64,000 nucleotides of DNA, from positions 28,713 to 92,712 of the forward strand of contig NZ_JAOQMX010000012.1 of NCBI RefSeq assembly GCF_025960985.1, written 5' to 3'. The translations under genes were made by a program, and so were the position numbers. Positions within the stretch are counted from its first letter, which is position 1; every line of letters begins with the position of its first letter. This DNA comes from Flavobacterium psychraerolatum (GTDB lineage Bacteria > Bacteroidota > Bacteroidia > Flavobacteriales > Flavobacteriaceae). Shown here piece by piece: positions 37,697 through 47,149 of this stretch. The notes under the pieces are model-generated. The model was not told the origin of the DNA, searched no databases, and worked only from the letters and a program-made list of their open reading frames with translations.

Positions 37697-39109
37697 TTAA
37701 TACGCACGTTTTTCACCAACCTTAGCTGGATCATAATTGGGGTTTATCGTAGGCATTTGCGCATCTACTGATTTTCGCCAAGCTTGCAATTCTTTAAGCA
37801 ATTGCTTCGCCTTTGACTTTTCTTTAGTGGCTAAATTTGTTATTTCTTTAGGATCAGTTTTTAAATTATATAATTCTAAAGTGCCGTCTTCATAAAATTC
37901 GATTAGTTTCCAATCGCCATGGCGAACAGCACCATAAGGGTTTGTTCTGTGGTAATGTGGATAATGCCAAAACAAAACATCACGCCCCAACTTCTTAGTC
38001 TTCCCCGTCAAAACTGACAAAATACTAATACCGTCTTGATGTGATTCTGGTCGCAACGGAAGTCCAACCATATCTAATATCGTGGGATAAATATCGGTTC
38101 CAATAACTAGTTCGTCTGACCTAGTTCCTGCTTTGATTTTATTATTCCATTTGACCATAAAGGGTTCTCTTACGCCCCCTTCATACGACAAACCTTTGTA
38201 TCCCTTTAATCCTCCTGTAGTTTTTGGATTGTCTCCGCCATTGTCTCCTGTCAGGATGATAATGGTATTGTCTTCGATTCGCAATTCTTTTAGTTTGTCC
38301 ATAATTCGACCTACACTTTTATCCAAGCTTTCGACCATTCCAGCTCTGGCAAAATTTAAAAATTCATCATTAGGATTCTTGAAATTCGCTACTTTTTTCT
38401 TGTACTTTTCTACTAATTCTGGCGGAGCCATCAAAGGACCGTGCAAGGTGTAATACGAGAAATACAATAAAAACGGTTTGTCCTTTTTGGTTTTATCCAA
38501 AAAGTCCACGGCAGCATCTGTCAGTCTATTGGTCAAATAATCACCGGGTTTACCGTCTGATAAATTAGGCATATCAAAAGGTGAAAAATATTTTCCTGGA
38601 CCTTTAGGCTGTCCCCAATCTCTTCCTCCTACATTGGTATCAAAACCGTGATTGGTTGGATAGTGTTGGTCAAAATCGGCTTGTCCTTCTGGCATTAAAT
38701 GCCATTTTCCAAAAAAAGCAGTTGTATACCCCCCTTCTTTCATTGCTTCTGGAAGGACAATTCTTTCATGATCAATTTTCATTTTCCAATCTGGAACCGA
38801 TAATTTATCATACGGTCTTTTGTGTCCTGCAATCCAATCAGTCAAGTGCAATCTAGCGGGATAACAGCCTGTTAAAATAGCAGCGCGACTTGGAGAACAA
38901 ACCGTACAAGCCGCATAAGCATTGTTAAAGAGCATACCTTGACTGGCCAATTTGTCGATGTTTGGTGTTTCGTAAAACTGAGAACCGTAACAACCAAAGT
39001 CTCCCCAACCCAAATCATCTACCAATAAAAAAACAACATTGGGTTTTGAATTTTGAGCATTGAAAACTACAGGAAAGCAAAACAGGAATAAGAATCTGAA
39101 TAATTTCAT
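37697..39109 (-). CDS. S1 family sulfatase (sixth of eight)
   Basis: A 470-residue sulfatase with signal peptide ending VFNAQ. The formylglycine cysteine is C71 in CSPSR, within AACTVCSPSRAAILTGCYPA, followed by RLHLTDWIAGH. GKWHLM, VDDLGWGDFGC and LTGDNGGD complete the active site. The LHLTDW signature is common to a group of Bacteroidota S1 enzymes acting on galactans. It lies between the sulfatase/GH2 pair and the GH110 gene, with terminator-like hairpins on both sides, so it is probably a single-gene unit. It should act on imported oligosaccharides; the sulfate position is unknown. Confidence 0.92.
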   Translation of the reverse strand: MKLFRFLFLFCFPVVFNAQNSKPNVVFLLVDDLGWGDFGCYGSQFYETPNIDKLASQGMLFNNAYAACTVCSPSRAAILTGCYPARLHLTDWIAGHKRPYDKLSVPDWKMKIDHERIVLPEAMKEGGYTTAFFGKWHLMPEGQADFDQHYPTNHGFDTNVGGRDWGQPKGPGKYFSPFDMPNLSDGKPGDYLTNRLTDAAVDFLDKTKKDKPFLLYFSYYTLHGPLMAPPELVEKYKKKVANFKNPNDEFLNFARAGMVESLDKSVGRIMDKLKELRIEDNTIIILTGDNGGDNPKTTGGLKGYKGLSYEGGVREPFMVKWNNKIKAGTRSDELVIGTDIYPTILDMVGLPLRPESHQDGISILSVLTGKTKKLGRDVLFWHYPHYHRTNPYGAVRHGDWKLIEFYEDGTLELYNLKTDPKEITNLATKEKSKAKQLLKELQAWRKSVDAQMPTINPNYDPAKVGEKRAY

Positions 39110-39199
39110 TTAATGGTCGATTTTGAATGCTCCAATTTACATAAAATACCCTGATTTAGAACCTATATTTTGCACTTTATAATCGAACTTTTTTCCATA

Positions 39200-39262
39200 A
39201 AAAAAACCATTACCAATTTAAATAGCATTTGTTTTCTATGCTATTTAAATTGGTAATGGTTT
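39200..39262 (-). terminator. Strong terminator after GH110
   Basis: A long perfect stem (about 25 bp: AAACCATTACCAATTTAAAT and its complement around a 9-nt loop), preceded by an A-run that is a T-run on the minus strand. Confidence 0.85.
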
Positions 39263-39282
39263 ATAAAAGGGAATTCTATAAT

Positions 39283-41085
39283 TTAAAACCCTTTATTTCT
39301 TTTTACTTTTAGATTTTTCTTAGAAGTTTCATCAGCTTTCAAGATGTTTTTATTATCTCCTTTATAGGTGTTTTTTGAAATGTCTACATTATTGCAATTA
39401 ATCAAATCAAACATAGGAGAGTTTGGATACAAATCTACCGCTTCCTTCGTTTGAATAATTGTGTTTCCGGTGATTTTCAATCCATCTACACGATCCGCCC
39501 AAATAATGCGACTACCAAAAGTTTCTATAGTATTATTTTCGAAAGTTATATTACGATCAAAAAAAGCTTTATCATCAAAGTCTTTCCCCAACCTTGGAGT
39601 TACGTATAAAATAGCTGATTCTGCACCACCGTAAGCACAATGAACGAAATGATTGTTTCGAATGGTAACATCTTCTACAGCACCAGATTCAAACCAATAA
39701 TAGTTATCACCACGCAATTGAATAGCTGACATCATCGAAGAGAAGTTATTGTTTTCGATGATAATTTTCAATGGCGTTTTGATAATCACATTACGTGCAC
39801 GATGATCATTTATTGTACAACCACGCATGGTAAATACAGGATTCCATGTTTTATTTTCTATATTATCTCCTTGTTTTAAATTTGAAGGCAGATTATTTTC
39901 GAAAGTAATCTGAATGAAACGATCGTTAATCGTAAGCACTTTTGCGACTTTGTTTACAGCAACTCTTTCAGGACTTGGCTGTTGAATGAACCACATTTCG
40001 TCCCCTATACCAGCAAATTCAAATCCTAATTGCTCAAAATGTTTCAACTCGACCACGACAGTTTTTGAATCAACAATTTTATTAACTTCAACATATGTAC
40101 CATGAACGTTTGTACCGTCGTCTAGCATGTGTTGAAATTTACAGTTTTCGATTAAAATATTTCCTTTACAGTTGCTGAAATGTGTTGCATCTGCTATCGT
40201 AGAAACGACTCTATCCGAACCTGGACGAACAAAAATACCACATTTTGAAATTACAATTTCTTCAGATCTTTCGAATAAAAAACCCATTCCTAAGGCATGG
40301 TGAATCGTGATTCCTTCAAATAGAATATTTTGAGAATTCATCGTTTGAAACGCTGGCGCATAACGATTTTGTTCACTTTCTCCTTTCGAATTCATTACGT
40401 TTCCAATCTCTGGATATTTTCTTAATTTTTCATATAGTCTCAAAACTCCATTAGCTTTTTTCTCTACATAACGAGGACGAACTGACATATCCAAAGCACC
40501 AAGAGCCACTCTTTTTATCTTTGGATCAAACTCCAATGTGCTTCCTAATTCGAAAAACGAGAAGCCATCAACATCTGGAAATGATATTTGGTCTCTATTT
40601 ACTTTCCAAGAATAGCCTTTGGTGAAAGGTTTGATTTCATACCAACCTTCTTTTGGGTTAACCGCAGTTACTTCGCCTTGAAACAAAAACGGAATATCCC
40701 AATCAATAGTAAAGTTCTTAGCGGTTACTTTCTTACAGTTTTTAATTTGAAAAGGAGCTACTTGACCATGAAAAATGAATTCAGCCCCGTTACCTTCAAT
40801 GGCAACCGAATCATATCCTTCTAGTAAAAAAATGATCTTTTTGAGTCCGTTACCGTGATTGGTAATGTAACTGTATTTATCTACTGCAAAATCAGGTAGA
40901 AAAAGATATTTTCCTTTTTCAAATACAATTGTAAGGTCTTTATCAATATTGTCTTCAATAGCTTTTCGAACTATTGGTGTCATATCACCCTCTTGATGTT
41001 TGATTTCGATAACTGTTTTTGCAGACGATTGAAAAGATACGAACAGTGCTAAGACTGTTGTCATTTTTAAAAAGAATTGATTCAT
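39283..41085 (-). CDS. GH110 family alpha-1,3-galactosidase
   Basis: A 600-residue exported right-handed beta-helix protein with signal peptide ending QSSAK, the usual GH110 length. Three aspartates fall at D299 (ADATH), D322 and D323 (MLDDGTNVHG). Their spacing of 23 and 1 equals that of the catalytic residues I recall for a marine GH110 enzyme (D321, D344, D345). GH110 inverts and removes terminal alpha-1,3-galactose; marine members act on carrageenan-type and blood-group-type linkages. It follows a sulfatase by 21 bp, so a sulfated or desulfated alpha-galactose end is the likely substrate. The family is confident and the carrageenan role follows from context. A good fit would be lambda-type chains, which lack the 3,6-anhydro bridge. 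Confidence 0.85.
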   Translation of the reverse strand: MNQFFLKMTTVLALFVSFQSSAKTVIEIKHQEGDMTPIVRKAIEDNIDKDLTIVFEKGKYLFLPDFAVDKYSYITNHGNGLKKIIFLLEGYDSVAIEGNGAEFIFHGQVAPFQIKNCKKVTAKNFTIDWDIPFLFQGEVTAVNPKEGWYEIKPFTKGYSWKVNRDQISFPDVDGFSFFELGSTLEFDPKIKRVALGALDMSVRPRYVEKKANGVLRLYEKLRKYPEIGNVMNSKGESEQNRYAPAFQTMNSQNILFEGITIHHALGMGFLFERSEEIVISKCGIFVRPGSDRVVSTIADATHFSNCKGNILIENCKFQHMLDDGTNVHGTYVEVNKIVDSKTVVVELKHFEQLGFEFAGIGDEMWFIQQPSPERVAVNKVAKVLTINDRFIQITFENNLPSNLKQGDNIENKTWNPVFTMRGCTINDHRARNVIIKTPLKIIIENNNFSSMMSAIQLRGDNYYWFESGAVEDVTIRNNHFVHCAYGGAESAILYVTPRLGKDFDDKAFFDRNITFENNTIETFGSRIIWADRVDGLKITGNTIIQTKEAVDLYPNSPMFDLINCNNVDISKNTYKGDNKNILKADETSKKNLKVKRNKGF

Positions 41086-41106
41086 AGTATTGGTTTAGTG
41101 TGGTTT

Positions 41107-42585
41107 TTAAAGATGTACTCCTGTCCCCTGAAAACTATTATCGTGGTCACCCCACATAATTATCCATGGATCTTGTGTGTTTTTTTGAAATTCTCTTAAT
41201 CTTGTTTTCATATCGTTCAAAAGAGGAAGGAATTTTTTATCCGTAGCTAAATTAACGATTTCATTTGGATCCTTTTTCAAGTCAAATAATTCAAATTGAG
41301 GGTGGTGTAGAAAATCTTGAATTTTACGTTTACCATAAAACTGTGCTTTATTTCTATACACTGCTTGCCAAGTAGACGAATCCCATAAATCTGAAGCAAA
41401 CGGGTATTCTAATGGATATGCGATATTCCAAATTAATTTGTAATCTCCTTTACGTACTACACGCATTGGGTAATACATGGTAATCTCATGAAAGGTATGC
41501 GAAGCGTTAATTTCATCCCAACCTTTTGGATTTTCTTCGCCAATAACTTTTTCAAAAGAATGACCGTGGAATTTATTTTTACCAGCATCTACTCCCGCCA
41601 TTTGTAGGATGGTAGGCGTCAAATCTACCCATGAAATCATTGCATTGTTCACAGAACCTTTTTTAGATTCGAATGGATCTTTGATAATGCAAGGTAATTT
41701 AATACCGGGTTCATACACTGTTGTTTTAGCCCCTGGAAATGCCATTCCATTGTCTGAAATATAGATTACAATTGTATTTTTATCTTTTCCAGTTTCTTTT
41801 AACATAGCCATTAATTTTCCAAAACCTTGATCGATTCTAGAAATACTTTGGTAGTACTGTGCTATTTCCTCTCTACTTTGTTGGGTATCGGGCATGAAAT
41901 CGGGTACTAAAACGTCCTTAGGATCGTAAACTATTGTTTTTACACCTGGATAACCATCGGCTTTGTTTCCAAAACTGTTTGGTGTTTTCCAGTCTACAGG
42001 TCTAAAAGGTCCACCACGGTGTGGATCATCTGTACAGAAATACAAGAAAAAGGGTTTATCTGAGTTTAAAACGTCCTTACATTTTTCTGCCATTTCGAAA
42101 GTACTTCTTGGATCGGCTTCTAATACCGTTTGAAAATGATAAACCGACTCAGGAGCTACATGGTATTTACCTATTCTAGCCGTTGCATAACCTGCTTTTT
42201 CTAATAAAACGGGTAATGATTTTATCGTATCATAGGTACTAAAGTGATGGTAATCGTGCACATGACCGTAAGATCCTGTTGCATGACCAAATTTCCCCGT
42301 AAGGATCACCGAACGACTTGCAGCACAACTTGCACTTGTACAATAGGCATTGGTAAAACGAGTTCCCTCAGCAGCCAATTGGTCTAAGTTTGGAGTTTTG
42401 ATTACAGGATTCCCGTAACAACCAAGTGCATCTATACCGTGATCATCCGCCACGAAAAGGATAATATTGGGTTTATCTGAGGATGCTACCTTTTTATTTT
42501 TTTCCTTATCTGAACAACTAGATAATAGTAGTAACAAGAATGTCAGTGGAATAGCGAAATGGACTAAGTGGAATTGTTTTTTCAT
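41107..42585 (-). CDS. S1 family sulfatase, lipoprotein (seventh of eight)
   Basis: A 492-residue sulfatase with a lipoprotein signal ending LLLSSCSDK. The formylglycine cysteine is C87 in CAASR (C-x-A-x-R form), followed by SVILTGKFGHATGSYGH. GKYHVAPE and SDNGMAFPGAKTT complete the active site and resemble the sulfamidase-like branch of S1. It is the first gene of a pair with GH110, with a promoter-like TATATTTG 178 bp upstream. It probably unmasks or prepares the galactose removed by GH110. The subfamily and the sulfate position are not assigned. Confidence 0.92.
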   Translation of the reverse strand: MKKQFHLVHFAIPLTFLLLLLSSCSDKEKNKKVASSDKPNIILFVADDHGIDALGCYGNPVIKTPNLDQLAAEGTRFTNAYCTSASCAASRSVILTGKFGHATGSYGHVHDYHHFSTYDTIKSLPVLLEKAGYATARIGKYHVAPESVYHFQTVLEADPRSTFEMAEKCKDVLNSDKPFFLYFCTDDPHRGGPFRPVDWKTPNSFGNKADGYPGVKTIVYDPKDVLVPDFMPDTQQSREEIAQYYQSISRIDQGFGKLMAMLKETGKDKNTIVIYISDNGMAFPGAKTTVYEPGIKLPCIIKDPFESKKGSVNNAMISWVDLTPTILQMAGVDAGKNKFHGHSFEKVIGEENPKGWDEINASHTFHEITMYYPMRVVRKGDYKLIWNIAYPLEYPFASDLWDSSTWQAVYRNKAQFYGKRKIQDFLHHPQFELFDLKKDPNEIVNLATDKKFLPLLNDMKTRLREFQKNTQDPWIIMWGDHDNSFQGTGVHL

Positions 42586-42762
42586 TTTTTATAACTTTTA
42601 AATTTTTATAACTAAAAATAAAAAGCGAATCAAGTTGCAAGTTAACTTCAAATCACCTTTTAATTCGCTTCATATTTACCCAAAATCGGGCTTTATTTAA
42701 CCTCTATTTATTGATCAATATATTTACTGAATACTGCGGCATTGTAATTACATATTTCATTA

Positions 42763-42770
42763 CAAATATA
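42763..42770 (-). promoter_or_regulatory. Predicted -7 element for the sulfatase-GH110 pair
   Basis: TATATTTG on the minus strand matches TAnnTTTG. The -33 TTG is not evident at the usual distance, so this is a weak call. Confidence 0.35.
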
Positions 42771-43300
42771 AAGTAATACCTATCTAAACTTTTATTTGTG
42801 AGTATATCGACTGTCTCTGTGAGTAAAAAATGTATTTATTTTGAATCATTTTATAGATTTTTATAGATAGCTCGTATTTTATTCTCACTTTTTTGATATT
42901 TTAAACAAACATCAAACTAATCCGTGATCTTGATTTCTGCTTAAAATAATAGATTGGTATTTACGATTTTGAAATAGTTCAAAATGCACTTATACTATTA
43001 CATTCTTTTATATTTTTAATGTTTACCATTTGACTAACTCGAAATCTTATAAATAAGCCACAAATGATTAACTGACACTTGTTTTGTAATTGTAGTTATA
43101 TTCCACACAGACAATAGAGGGATTACTAAAACTTCCTCCTTTAGATTTTATAGTTGTTGGCGAAGGCAAGCTTCACCTATCAAAAAGTAAAAAAGTATTG
43201 TGTTTGTGACCTACCTGTGCTTTGGTTCCCGAATAGTTAACTTTTATAACTTTAATTATAGGCTTCACAACATGATTAACTTTTGGACTCCCTTTTTTGG

Positions 43301-43420
43301 GGTGAGAGGTAGCAATGAAAAGCCCACAAAAATATGCAGATAGCGGAAATTGTTGAGAACTTATAATGGATGACCCGACCCGTCCCCGATAGCTATCGGG
43401 TTTATGGAGGGGCACACTCA
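43301..43420 (-). repeat. Dispersed palindromic repeat, copy B
   Basis: Inverted relative to copy A. Reading the minus strand it gives GTGTGCCCCTCCATAAACCC, the palindrome CCCGATAGCTATCGGG, then GGGTCGGGTCATCC and the AAAGCCCAC block shared with copy C. It ends in CTACCTCTCACC. Confidence 0.75.
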
Positions 43421-43811
43421 AATACTAAAGGTTACAAATCGATGGAAAATATGATCCTGAGATTTCACTTATTTATGAGGACTACTTTCTTTTAATTTTT
43501 ACACCTTATTATAATTTGCTAACAAGACTTTAGGCTACTGCATGTATTACTTTTTTATTGAAAGTATAAAGATTTGTAAAAATAAAGTTAAGAGAAACGG
43601 AACTAACAGCTGAGCAATTCATCCGATAAAAAAAGATACATTATGAGCTACTGTCTCAGTTTGGTATTTCTAAAAGAACTTGCTCTCCTTATACTATTGA
43701 TACGGCATTATACAATGGCTCAAAGTATCTCCTACGATTCTAAAGTAATATTCGTTGTAATGATCTTTATGAAGTTAAGTCAGGATTTTTCCATTACCTC
43801 TTGGTAAAGAA

Positions 43812-43866
43812 ATAGCTGTTACTAATAAAACAATTTTAAAAAATTTGTATTATTAGCAACAGCTAT
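43812..43866 (-). terminator. Probable terminator of the endo-carrageenase operon
   Basis: Arms ATAGCTGTTACTAATA and TATTAGCAACAGCTAT with one mismatch around an AT-rich loop, 34 bp after the last gene of the operon. Confidence 0.55.
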
Positions 43867-43899
43867 GGTTTTTTATTAATTTATATATTTTATGGAAGC

Positions 43900-45657
43900 T
43901 TACTCTATAATTAATTTTTTCACAGTTCTTGATCCATTTAACGAAATTTCGACAAAGTAAATTCCAGAGCTTAAATCAGAAACGTTTATAGTAGATTTCA
44001 ATTCACTATTTTGTATCTTCTTCAACAAAGAACCAAGGGTATTGTAAATATGTATCTCACTATTAATTGGTGCTGATACTATAACCGATGTTGATGCAGG
44101 ATTTGGAATGACAGTGATAGTATCATTAGAATTAAAATCTTCTGTTCCTAAATTGGAACAGTCATAGTTAAAACCAAAACTCCAATCATCTCCAAAAAGC
44201 ACAAATGGATACCCTTCTACACGATGCAAATCAGTACTACATTTTGAAATGGGATCTGTAAATCCGATTCCGTTTATATTACTCATTTTTAAATAAAATT
44301 TCCCTCCCATAGTATCTTCTCTGGTACCAGTTGAAACAATACTACCGTTTTCAAATTGTTTTTGCTGCGCTACATTGCTAACCGAACGAAGGCCTATAAC
44401 TGCAATTGATGGCCCAATTTTCAAAGAATTATCTCCATTAAAAACAGGTAAATTATTCAACGGGCTTTGGTTTCTATATGCTTGTGAATAAAACTGATAA
44501 TCACTTTCTAATTGCGCTGTATTGCTGCCGTATGTAGCAACAACATCATCTATAGTAATATCTTTGTAATACCCTTCTATATAATTGGGATCAGCGTCTA
44601 ATAAATTTTTACCTATATCACCATCCAAAAATCCAGTTGGTGCATATACCGCAAAAGCAGAACCTATTGAACGAATATTTTTGGCCACCACTCTACCATT
44701 TATTCTTGAATGTGGCTGAAATAACATTGCATTTCGCCCATTTACAGAAGTTATTCCTTCTGCATAAATATCATTTACAACCCCTAAATCGGCATCAATA
44801 TTGGATGGTAAAAGTGCAATTGTAGCGCCTGTTTCTAATCGTAAAGTCGAACCTCCTTGGGCTTTACAGTTCTTGAATGAAATATTTCTACAAGACTGTG
44901 CTTGGACTAATCCATAACCTGGATGTGCATTTTGGATTTCCAAGTTATTCATTTCGCCATTAAGTGGTGACCAACTTACACCTGTAGGTACTTGTTGTAC
45001 AACCTGAACACCTTTGGAATCTAATACTGGATTTCCTTTATTATCTTGCTTGTTAGAACTATAAAAGCCTTTAAAACTTGGAGTGAAATTTATTCCTGCA
45101 ATTTTGGTTGCATTGTCTAAAATCAAAAAGTTCGAAATTGAAAAATCTTGTACTTGTGCTATTCCAAATGCTTTGAAATTCCCCAAAGCACCATCAGCGT
45201 CAATGGTCACTTTATCATCTGTACCACAATTAGTACAGCCTACTTTTACATTAGAAATAATAACTGGATTAAGACCAACATCATTACTACCAAGATTAAA
45301 GATTGTCATTGATTGGGTTTTAGCTCCCGAGTAATAAGGTTTTATAATCGCACCTTTATCAATTGACAAAAATACATTCGATTTTAGGTAAAGATTATTA
45401 AATCTATAAACCCCTGGATTAACATAAACCGTACCACCCCCAACATTTGACGAAACTTGGTCGATTAATGCTTGTAAATTGGCTGTTTGATTACTATTTG
45501 GATCGCTATTGGCTGGTAGTGTACTTGTAAAAACAGGATTAAAGACGCCGGTAAACACATAGGGTACCAATGGATTCTGTGCTAAAGCTACAGCACAATT
45601 CCCTAATATAACTAGCAACAAAAGTGCTGTTTTCGATTTTAATAATTTTATTTTCAT
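43900..45657 (-). CDS. GH82-type iota-carrageenase candidate with T9SS tail
   Basis: About 585 residues from the ATG at 45657. After a signal peptide ending VALAQ it is a right-handed beta-helix (about 55-490), then a type IX sorting domain (ITVIPNPASTSVIVS ... GIYFVEISLNGSR). Q252, E275 and H316 sit in the VQAQS, TLRLETG and QPHSR segments. The Q-to-E gap of 23 equals that between Gln222 and Glu245, which I recall as active-site residues of Alteromonas iota-carrageenase. The base position I recall two residues after Glu (Asp247) is glycine here. GH82 enzymes cut the beta-1,4 bond of iota-carrageenan with inversion. It ends an operon with the second GH82 and the GH150-like gene. A different polyuronate-type beta-helix cannot be fully excluded. 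Confidence 0.72.
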   Translation of the reverse strand: MKIKLLKSKTALLLLVILGNCAVALAQNPLVPYVFTGVFNPVFTSTLPANSDPNSNQTANLQALIDQVSSNVGGGTVYVNPGVYRFNNLYLKSNVFLSIDKGAIIKPYYSGAKTQSMTIFNLGSNDVGLNPVIISNVKVGCTNCGTDDKVTIDADGALGNFKAFGIAQVQDFSISNFLILDNATKIAGINFTPSFKGFYSSNKQDNKGNPVLDSKGVQVVQQVPTGVSWSPLNGEMNNLEIQNAHPGYGLVQAQSCRNISFKNCKAQGGSTLRLETGATIALLPSNIDADLGVVNDIYAEGITSVNGRNAMLFQPHSRINGRVVAKNIRSIGSAFAVYAPTGFLDGDIGKNLLDADPNYIEGYYKDITIDDVVATYGSNTAQLESDYQFYSQAYRNQSPLNNLPVFNGDNSLKIGPSIAVIGLRSVSNVAQQKQFENGSIVSTGTREDTMGGKFYLKMSNINGIGFTDPISKCSTDLHRVEGYPFVLFGDDWSFGFNYDCSNLGTEDFNSNDTITVIPNPASTSVIVSAPINSEIHIYNTLGSLLKKIQNSELKSTINVSDLSSGIYFVEISLNGSRTVKKLIIE

Positions 45658-45697
45658 AATCAACTATTTTATATTTTAAGAAGCCTGAATAGGCTAT

Positions 45698-47092
45698 TTA
45701 AAGCGTTTTATTGTTCTTTTTTCCTTTTTTTACTTCTTTATTATTCTCTTTTGCTTTAGTTTCTCCATGTTTCTTACCTTTCCCTTTGGATGGATTTTTC
45801 AAACAGTCTGCATTTCTTTCTACTTTAGTTTTATCACATCCATTTATACCCATATTTTTATAGGTATAGTTACTAGACATTAAAAAATCTGAATTGGTTT
45901 TTGTAATTTTTCCAATATTAATTTCATAACAACCACCGTCACTCCCGTTTTTACAACCACTTGCTAGGGTTGCATTGGTTCTAATTACTCCAATGGAACG
46001 TCCAGGCGTACTTTCAAAATCAGGATTCTGACATTTAGTTTCCATTTCTTTACGTTCTATACAATCAAAATAGATGAAATCCTTAGACTTTACTTGTGCC
46101 CCTTTTCCACCTGTAACTGTGATATCTCCAATATAGGAACGGCTATCAAAAGTTCCTATATTATCGACTCCTGTTTCCTTTTTATCTTTGAAACCACCTG
46201 CTATTTGCACTGCAAAAGAAGAATTTACTGCTATAATCCCTTCTACATCTACACGCCCTTGATCTACTCTGTGAGGAGAAACATTTACTGCAGCATCCCC
46301 ATCTTTTATTTTAATATTTCTACCTACGATATCGTCTACGGTTAATACATTTTCTTTTCCAGTTTCACCACTACCTGTTTCTACACGCATGGTTACTCCA
46401 CCAACACCTTCTAAATTTTTACATAAGATAGACTTACCTGCTTGGATCTGAATCACGCCATAACCTACATGGCTATTGATCAACAAAATGTTTTTTACAA
46501 TTCCTTGAAACGCTACTTCGTTACGATCTCCACTATCTGGTAAATTCAAAGCAATACATGAAAAAGGAGTATAAGAATCGGTAATTTTAAAGCCAGAAAA
46601 TTTAAAATTACGCACGTTACAACCCGTGATGATTTTCATGCGGTAATCTCCTTTTGGGAAATTGGCAGAAAACCAAGTCGCTTGGTTTTCGTTGTCCTCA
46701 TCAGCATTGGTAATGGCTACATTTTCAACCAAAAATTCTTTTCCTACTTCGAAGATGTTATTCCCTACTTTTTTAGCATTTTTATCGAAATAAGGCTCAA
46801 TCATCACGTCTTTATCAATTTTGATATGAATGTTAGAGTGTAATACCACATCAATTAAATAATAATTTCCTTTTTTTATGTGAATGATTCCACCACCTGA
46901 TTTTGACAAAGAGGCAATTTTAGCGTTCAATAAGTCACTATCTCCACCGTCATTTTTTCCAGATAATTTAATTTCAATTTCTTTATTTGGAATTTTATTG
47001 GTGTAAAATCGACTTTCATTGGCTGTTAATCGGTCCTGTGCCATTGCTACGATAGTGCTTAAAAATAATACTATCAGTGTTGTTGTTTTCAT
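45698..47092 (-). CDS. GH82-type iota-carrageenase candidate with Lys-rich tail
   Basis: A 464-residue beta-helix protein with signal peptide ending AMAQ. Q215 (VIQIQAG), E238 (TMRVETG) and H274 (VSPHR) have spacings of 23 and 36. These match the Gln222, Glu245 and His281 spacings I recall for the Alteromonas iota-carrageenase. As in its neighbour, the residue two after Glu is glycine rather than aspartate. It lacks a type IX sorting tail but ends with about 30 residues rich in lysine (12 Lys of 32). It lies 40 bp upstream of the other GH82 gene and 57 bp downstream of the GH150-like gene, so the three are cotranscribed. The paralogues differ in loops and ends, which suggests different roles, such as polymer versus oligosaccharide cutting. 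Confidence 0.75.
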   Translation of the reverse strand: MKTTTLIVLFLSTIVAMAQDRLTANESRFYTNKIPNKEIEIKLSGKNDGGDSDLLNAKIASLSKSGGGIIHIKKGNYYLIDVVLHSNIHIKIDKDVMIEPYFDKNAKKVGNNIFEVGKEFLVENVAITNADEDNENQATWFSANFPKGDYRMKIITGCNVRNFKFSGFKITDSYTPFSCIALNLPDSGDRNEVAFQGIVKNILLINSHVGYGVIQIQAGKSILCKNLEGVGGVTMRVETGSGETGKENVLTVDDIVGRNIKIKDGDAAVNVSPHRVDQGRVDVEGIIAVNSSFAVQIAGGFKDKKETGVDNIGTFDSRSYIGDITVTGGKGAQVKSKDFIYFDCIERKEMETKCQNPDFESTPGRSIGVIRTNATLASGCKNGSDGGCYEINIGKITKTNSDFLMSSNYTYKNMGINGCDKTKVERNADCLKNPSKGKGKKHGETKAKENNKEVKKGKKNNKTL

Positions 47093-47149
47093 ATTTTTTG
47101 TTAGTTTTTTTTATTGTTGTTTTTATTGTTGTTTTTTTTTTAGCGTCAG

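Larger units (their letters stand above)
42586..43899. other. 1.3-kb intergenic region with repeat copy B
   Basis: Between the sulfatase gene and the carrageenase operon. It holds a promoter-like site (42763-42770), repeat copy B (43301-43420) and a hairpin at 43812-43866. A short run near 43585-43625 reads KLRETELTAEQFIR then stops, which could be debris of an old gene, but it is too short to identify. Confidence 0.5.

Noticed and set aside
43173..43421. 82-residue open frame on the minus strand
   Set aside because: It runs through dispersed repeat copy B, has no recognisable domain, and its composition follows the repeat.
43900..47092. The two beta-helix proteins as GH28 or pectate-lyase type enzymes
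   Set aside because: The GH82-like Gln-Glu spacing is shared by both and the locus has sulfatases and no uronate catabolism; GH28 aspartate motifs are not seen.
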